A program made the translations under genes and the position numbers. The notes below the pieces were generated by a model. The model had not been told where the DNA came from and ran no database searches. It worked only from the letters and a program-made list of their open reading frames with translations. A DNA stretch of 64,000 nt from Hypericibacter sp049323455 (lineage in GTDB: Bacteria; Pseudomonadota; Alphaproteobacteria; Dongiales; Dongiaceae): assembly GCA_049323455.1 (NCBI GenBank), contig JBMONF010000028.1:1-64000 (forward strand), read 5' to 3'. This document shows, one piece after another, positions 60,309 through 64,000 of the stretch (position 1 is its first letter; each line of letters opens with the position of its first letter).

Positions 60309-61064
60309 TCACCCGGCCGTGTTTCCGCCATCCACGAGCAGCAGCGCGCCGGTCATGTAGGACGAAGCGTCGGACGCAAGAAAGACAGCCGCCTTGGCGA
60401 TCTCCTCGGGCCGCCCGACGCGGCCCATCGGCAGCGCCTCGCCCAGCGCCCTGAGGCCGTCCGCCGCGCCACCCGCTCGCACCTCCAGGCCCGAGAGCAG
60501 CATGGGCGTCTCGGTATCGCCAGGGCAGAGGCAATTCACGCGGATGCCCTCGCGCGCGTGATCGAGCGCCATGGCCCGGGTCATTTGCGCCACCGCCCCC
60601 TTGGTCGCGCAGTAGGCGAACGCATGCCGCCCGCCGACCACGGACCAGTCCGAGCCGATATTGACGATCACCCCGCCGCCCTGGCGCTTCATCTGGCGCA
60701 CGGCGGCGCGCGCCATATAGAACACGCCCGTCACATTGACGGCGAGCACGCGATGCCAGTCCTCGTCGGTCGTGGTCTCGACCGTGCCGCGCGTGGCGAC
60801 CCCGGCGTTGTTGACCAGCACGTCGAGGCGCCCGAAGCGATCGACGCATTCCTGCACCAGCCGCTCGGCGAAGCCGGGCTCGGTCACGTCGCCCGGCCGG
60901 AAACGAGCTTCCGGGCCGCAGTCCCGGCGCACCGCCTCGCCTCGCTCGACCGAGCGGCCGGTCAACACGAGCTTCGCCCCGGCCGCCGCCGCGGCCCGCG
61001 CGATCGCCGCGCCGATGCCCGAGCTGGCGCCCGTCACCAACACCGATTTGCCATCGAGATCCAT
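60309..61064 (-). CDS. SDR-family NAD(P)-dependent oxidoreductase
   Basis: A 251-residue classical short-chain dehydrogenase. Cofactor motif LVTGASSGIGAAIARAAAAA, NNAGVATRG, catalytic Ser in VNIGSDWSVVGG (S) with YCATKGAV (Y, K) and the C-terminal PGDTETPML. Ser-Tyr-Lys are all present. Start at 61064 with GAGGGGG upstream. It follows the cyclase-family gene by 68 bp on the same strand and is probably co-transcribed with it. Substrate unknown. Confidence 0.9.
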   Translation of the reverse strand: MDLDGKSVLVTGASSGIGAAIARAAAAAGAKLVLTGRSVERGEAVRRDCGPEARFRPGDVTEPGFAERLVQECVDRFGRLDVLVNNAGVATRGTVETTTDEDWHRVLAVNVTGVFYMARAAVRQMKRQGGGVIVNIGSDWSVVGGRHAFAYCATKGAVAQMTRAMALDHAREGIRVNCLCPGDTETPMLLSGLEVRAGGAADGLRALGEALPMGRVGRPEEIAKAAVFLASDASSYMTGALLLVDGGNTAG

Positions 61065-61132
61065 GAATTCCCCCTCTTCGATGCAGAAGGAGGAGGCGGT
61101 CGCCCGCCTCCCCGCAAAGGCACGCCCGATCG

Positions 61133-61951
61133 TCAAGGCAAGATCGCAAAGGCGCGTGCCGGAAAGCCGAACCCGTTTTCCACCTTGGGCCAGGTCACGA
61201 CGATCACGGCACCCGTGGCCGGCACCTTGTCGAGATTGGCCATCACCTCGATCTGCCAGTGGTTGTTCCGGAGAATCCAGGTCTCCGAATCCATCGTCTC
61301 GGTGATGTCGGTGTCGAGCGCTTCATGCCCGATCGCGGTCACGCCGCGCTGCTCGAACAGGAACTTGATCGCGTCCAGCGACCAGGCGGGAAACGGATAG
61401 CGCTTGAAGTGCTCGGGATTGCTGTCCCAGTCCTTGTACATGTCGGTGCGCAGAGCCGCGAAGGAGCCTTTCGGCACGGGCCCATGCGCCTTTTCCCACT
61501 CCTCGATGTCGGCCACGCTCAAGGCATGGTTCGGGTCGTCGGCCAGCTTCGGCGTCATGTCGAAGACGACCAGCGGCAGAATCATCTCCTTGAGCGGGAT
61601 CTTGTCCATGGTGATCCCGTCGGGGTTGAAATGGGCCGGCGGATCCACATGCGTGCCATACTGCCCGACCATCGAGTAGAAGATCGTGCGAAATCCGTTC
61701 TTCTCGATGGTATAGGGTTCGTGCGTCACGGGATCGGCCGCCGCCGTCATGGTCGCTTGGCCGAAGCCGCTCCAGACCGGCGTGGTCGGGCTGAAGCTGT
61801 GCGTCAGGTCGATATATTCCTTGCTCTGGATGGTCTCGAGCGCCTCGGCCAGCGACTCGTCGGCACTCGCGCGGCCATTCGCGATGATGCAGGTCAGCGC
61901 CAATGCGCCGACAAAGACGGCGATCGATAAGGAACGGTCCCCAAGTTTCAT
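61133..61951 (-). CDS. Exported cyclase-family protein (kynurenine formamidase-like fold)
   Basis: A 272-residue protein with an N-terminal signal peptide (LSIAVFVGALALTCIIANGR, cleavage near ASA-D). The cyclase fold is shown by YIDLTHSFSPTTPVWSGFG and the metal motif MVGQYGTHVDPPAHF, then GHEALDTDITE. Family members are metal-dependent amidohydrolases such as kynurenine formamidase or isatin hydrolase. The export signal is unusual for the cytosolic formamidases. Start at 61951 with GGGAGGG upstream. Upstream of the SDR gene and 214 bp after the ALDH stop, which has a GGACC/GGTCC hairpin. Confidence 0.85.
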   Translation of the reverse strand: MKLGDRSLSIAVFVGALALTCIIANGRASADESLAEALETIQSKEYIDLTHSFSPTTPVWSGFGQATMTAAADPVTHEPYTIEKNGFRTIFYSMVGQYGTHVDPPAHFNPDGITMDKIPLKEMILPLVVFDMTPKLADDPNHALSVADIEEWEKAHGPVPKGSFAALRTDMYKDWDSNPEHFKRYPFPAWSLDAIKFLFEQRGVTAIGHEALDTDITETMDSETWILRNNHWQIEVMANLDKVPATGAVIVVTWPKVENGFGFPARAFAILP

Positions 61952-62165
61952 GGCTTCCCTCCCGCTGTCTGTCCTTGGCCGGCCTCCCTCGGACCCCCCG
62001 GGGAGGTCCGGCGGGAGACAGCATGGCGCAAGCGACGAGCCCAGGCCATATGCCGCCGCCGGCGCAGCCGGGCGCGTGGCGGGCGCAGGGAAGGTCCGGC
62101 GCGCAGAAAACGGGGAGGCGATCGCCCCGCCCCCCCGTCTCTCCGACGCTATTCGGCGCCCTGGC

Positions 62166-63668
62166 TCAGGCGCCGATATGGATCCAGGTGGCCTTGAGCT
62201 GCGTGTATTTCTCCATCGCGTGCAGCGACTTGTCACGGCCGAAGCCGGATTGCTTGAAGCCGCCGAAGGGCGAGGAGATGTGGCCGTTGTCGAAGCAGTT
62301 GACCCACACCACGCCGGCCCGGAGCGCCCGCGACGCCTTGAAGGCCTTGGTGATGTCCTTGGTCCAGACCGCGGCGGCAAGGCCATAGATGGTGTCGTTG
62401 CCGATCTTCACCGCCTGTTCCGGATCCTTGAAGGTGATGGTCGAAAGCACCGGCCCGAAAATCTCCTCCTGGGCGATCTTCATCTTGTTGTCGACCTCGT
62501 CGAACACGGTCGGCTCGATGTAGTAGCCGCCGGTCTCGGCCTTCACGCGCTTGCCGCCCATGGCGAGCTTGGCGCCCTCCTTCTTGCCGGCCTCGATATA
62601 GCCCAGCACGCGCTCCATCTGCGTCTTGTCGACCATGGCGCCGAGCCCCGTCTTGGGATCGAGCGGGTCGCCCGGTGCCAGCTTCTTGCCGACCGCCATG
62701 ACCGTCTCGAGCACCTTGTCCTTGACCGTCTCCTCGACGATCAGGCGCGAGCCTGCGTTGCAGACCTCGCCCTGGTTGAAGAAGATGCCCCAGGCGGCCG
62801 CGGTTGCGGCAGCCTCGAGATCGGGCGCGTCGGCCATGATGATGTTGGGCGTCTTGCCGCCGCACTCGAGCGAGACCTGCTTCATGTTGGACTCGCCCGC
62901 ATAGCGCAGGAAGTACTTGCCGACCTCGGTCGAGCCGGTGAAGGTCACGCAATCGACGTCCATGTGCCGGCCCAGCGCCTGGCCCGCGGTCTCGCCGAAG
63001 CCCGGCACCACATTGAACACACCCTCGGGAATGCCGGCCTCGGATGCCAGCTCGGCGATGCGGATGGCTGAAAGCGGCGACTGCTCGGCCGGCTTCACGA
63101 TCATCGAGTTGCCGGTGGCGAGCGCCGGGCCGATCTTCCAGGACGCCATCAGCAGCGGAAAGTTCCACGGCACCACCGCGGCGACGACGCCCACGGGCTC
63201 GCGGCGGATCAGCGACACGGCCTCGGGGCCGGTCGGCGCAATCTCGTCATAGAGCTTGTCGATCGCCTCGGCATACCAGCGGATGCACTGGGCCGAGAGC
63301 GGCACGTCGATGCGCGAGCTGTCGCGGATCGGCTTGCCCATGTCGAGCGTCTCGAGCAGCGCCAGCTCGGTGGTGTGCTTCTCGATCAGGTCGGCGAACT
63401 TGATCAGGATCTTCTTGCGCTCGGAGCCTGCCATGCGCGACCACACGCCCTTCTCGAAGGCGGCGCGGGCAGCCTTCACGGCGCGATCGACATCCTCCCT
63501 GTCGCCCTCCGCCACCTTGGTGACGACCTTGCCGGTGGCCGGGTTGATGCAATCGAAGGTCTTGCCGGATGCGGCCGGCACATACTTGCCGTTGATGAAG
63601 CACTGATTGCGGAAGGAAAGGCGCGATGCCTGATCCTTCCAGTGGTCGATCGACAGGGCGGCGGACAT
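62166..63668 (-). CDS. Aldehyde dehydrogenase, PuuC-like
   Basis: A 500-residue NAD(P)-dependent aldehyde dehydrogenase. VPWNFPLLMASWKIGPALAT, FTGSTEVGKYFLRYAGESNM, catalytic Glu in VSLECGGKTPN and Cys in NQGEVCNAGSRL. Ends SGFGRDKSLHAMEKYTQLKA. The closest characterised type is PuuC (gamma-glutamyl-gamma-aminobutyraldehyde/3-hydroxypropanal dehydrogenase). Such an enzyme would finish putrescine or beta-alanine related catabolism, though the PuuR-like gene is 58 kb away. Ribosome site GGGAG. Confidence 0.9.
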   Translation of the reverse strand: MSAALSIDHWKDQASRLSFRNQCFINGKYVPAASGKTFDCINPATGKVVTKVAEGDREDVDRAVKAARAAFEKGVWSRMAGSERKKILIKFADLIEKHTTELALLETLDMGKPIRDSSRIDVPLSAQCIRWYAEAIDKLYDEIAPTGPEAVSLIRREPVGVVAAVVPWNFPLLMASWKIGPALATGNSMIVKPAEQSPLSAIRIAELASEAGIPEGVFNVVPGFGETAGQALGRHMDVDCVTFTGSTEVGKYFLRYAGESNMKQVSLECGGKTPNIIMADAPDLEAAATAAAWGIFFNQGEVCNAGSRLIVEETVKDKVLETVMAVGKKLAPGDPLDPKTGLGAMVDKTQMERVLGYIEAGKKEGAKLAMGGKRVKAETGGYYIEPTVFDEVDNKMKIAQEEIFGPVLSTITFKDPEQAVKIGNDTIYGLAAAVWTKDITKAFKASRALRAGVVWVNCFDNGHISSPFGGFKQSGFGRDKSLHAMEKYTQLKATWIHIGA

Positions 63669-63789
63669 CCGATTCTCCCGGGTGTTGAAGGGATATAGGG
63701 GATGGCTGGAATGGCGGCGACTCTACTCCGCCGCCCGCACCGGCGGCAAGGCTCGGCGCCCGCGGCCCCGGCCCTCTCCCCGCCTTGCG

Positions 63790-63888
63790 CGCTTCGCCCG
63801 CGGCCTTTTGAATTTGCCGGCGAAGCCGGCGGCGGGGCGAGGGAGAAAACTTGACCCTCTCCCCCAACAACTCGTTGGGGGAGAGGGA
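63790..63888. repeat. Palindromic repeat copy F (inverted module) and 14-bp hairpin after fhs
   Basis: 63791-63830 holds GCTTCGCCCGC and GCCGGCGAAGCCGGC (63816-63830), the inner module of copies B, D and E in reverse orientation. Next, CCCTCTCCCCCAAC (63856-63869) and GTTGGGGGAGAGGG (63875-63888) form a perfect 14-bp stem with a 5-nt loop, 13 bp after the fhs stop; it probably terminates fhs. Confidence 0.75.
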
Positions 63889-63901
63889 AGGGAGAGGGGG
63901 C

Positions 63902-64000
63902 TTAGAACAGCCCCTCGATCTCGCCTTGCGCGTTCAGCCTGATGTGGTTGGCCGAGGGCACCTTGGGCAGGCCCGGCATGGTCATGATCTCGCCGCAGAT
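63902..64000 (-). CDS. fhs: Formate-tetrahydrofolate ligase, C-terminal end (cut by window edge)
   Basis: The last 32 codons and stop of Fhs. The encoded ICGEIMTMPGLPKVPSANHI followed by RLNAQGEIEGLF is the conserved family C-terminus (MTMPGLPK, then GLF at the end). The enzyme makes 10-formyl-THF from formate, THF and ATP. The rest lies beyond the right edge. It is upstream of, and in the same direction as, the aldehyde dehydrogenase gene. Confidence 0.93.
   Translation of the reverse strand: MCGEIMTMPGLPKVPSANHIRLNAQGEIEGLF

Overview
The window looks like a chromosomal segment of a high-GC alphaproteobacterium (about two-thirds G+C by eye), most plausibly a member of the Rhodospirillales. 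The evidence is the order tRNA-Tyr, tRNA-Gly, tuf with rlmB divergent, two SAM-II type riboswitches (a class known mainly from alphaproteobacteria), an aspartate-type HemB, a Bpt/Ate-type transferase, and very high G/C at third codon positions. No prophage, IS element, integrase, CRISPR array or rRNA was found. The assignment below order level is a guess.

Layout. 1-500: start of tuf, tRNA-Gly and tRNA-Tyr on the minus strand, then rlmB. 1.7-8 kb: a secreted EF-hand protein, a MASE3 sensor kinase, and a beta-alanine/alanine module (PuuR-like repressor, omega-aminotransferase, alanine dehydrogenase). 7.9-11.4 kb: an ArsR-rhodanese fusion, a 9-bp-arm operator-like dyad, and a co-directional cluster (sterol desaturase, VTT-rhodanese fusion, SHOCT protein, DsrE protein) that looks like a persulfide or reactive-sulfur response unit. 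11.4-21.2 kb: accessory metabolism (acyl-CoA ligase with a lysE remnant in front, bicupin, orphan ABC substrate-binding protein, BetI-like TetR, LysE exporter, Fe-ADH, enolase-superfamily enzyme). 21.4-24.9 kb: MarR regulator, DUF1036 protein, then the OsmC-metY operon, whose roughly 280-nt leader starts at a TTGACA-N17-CATAAC promoter and carries two SAM-II-like aptamers with a strong intrinsic terminator between them. This leader is the main find. 25-33 kb: a second catabolic cluster (GMC oxidoreductase, LysR, second orphan binding protein, dehydratase-like enolase-superfamily enzyme, 3-hydroxyisobutyrate dehydrogenase-like enzyme). 33-43 kb: hemB, a zinc-ribbon unknown, an OsmC protein beside a decayed ohrR, two hydrolases, tandem EamA transporters, type III ornithine/lysine decarboxylase, and a CoA-transferase. 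43-56 kb: penicillin acylase family protein, threonine ammonia-lyase, a reverse transsulfuration pair (CBS, CGL), motAB, RDD protein, sulfotransferase, bpt, N-carbamoylputrescine amidase. 55.7-60.3 kb: a metal block with a Met-rich cupredoxin, a CadR/PbrR-like MerR regulator with two operator dyads, a ZntA-type P-type ATPase, a zf-TFIIB protein and the tail of a second MerR gene. 60.3-64 kb: SDR, cyclase-family protein, PuuC-like aldehyde dehydrogenase, and the C-terminus of formate-tetrahydrofolate ligase.

How genes work together. Sulfur is the recurring theme: SAM-responsive control of metY, reverse transsulfuration through CBS/CGL, rhodanese/DsrE proteins under an ArsR-rhodanese regulator, and a PAPS-type sulfotransferase. 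The aminotransferase and Ald fit as a pair, one forming L-alanine from pyruvate and the other returning it to pyruvate. Several gene remnants (lysE, ohrR and merR tails) and at least four copies of a composite intergenic palindromic repeat show local rearrangement and gene decay. All functions are inferred by reading the sequence; no database search was run.
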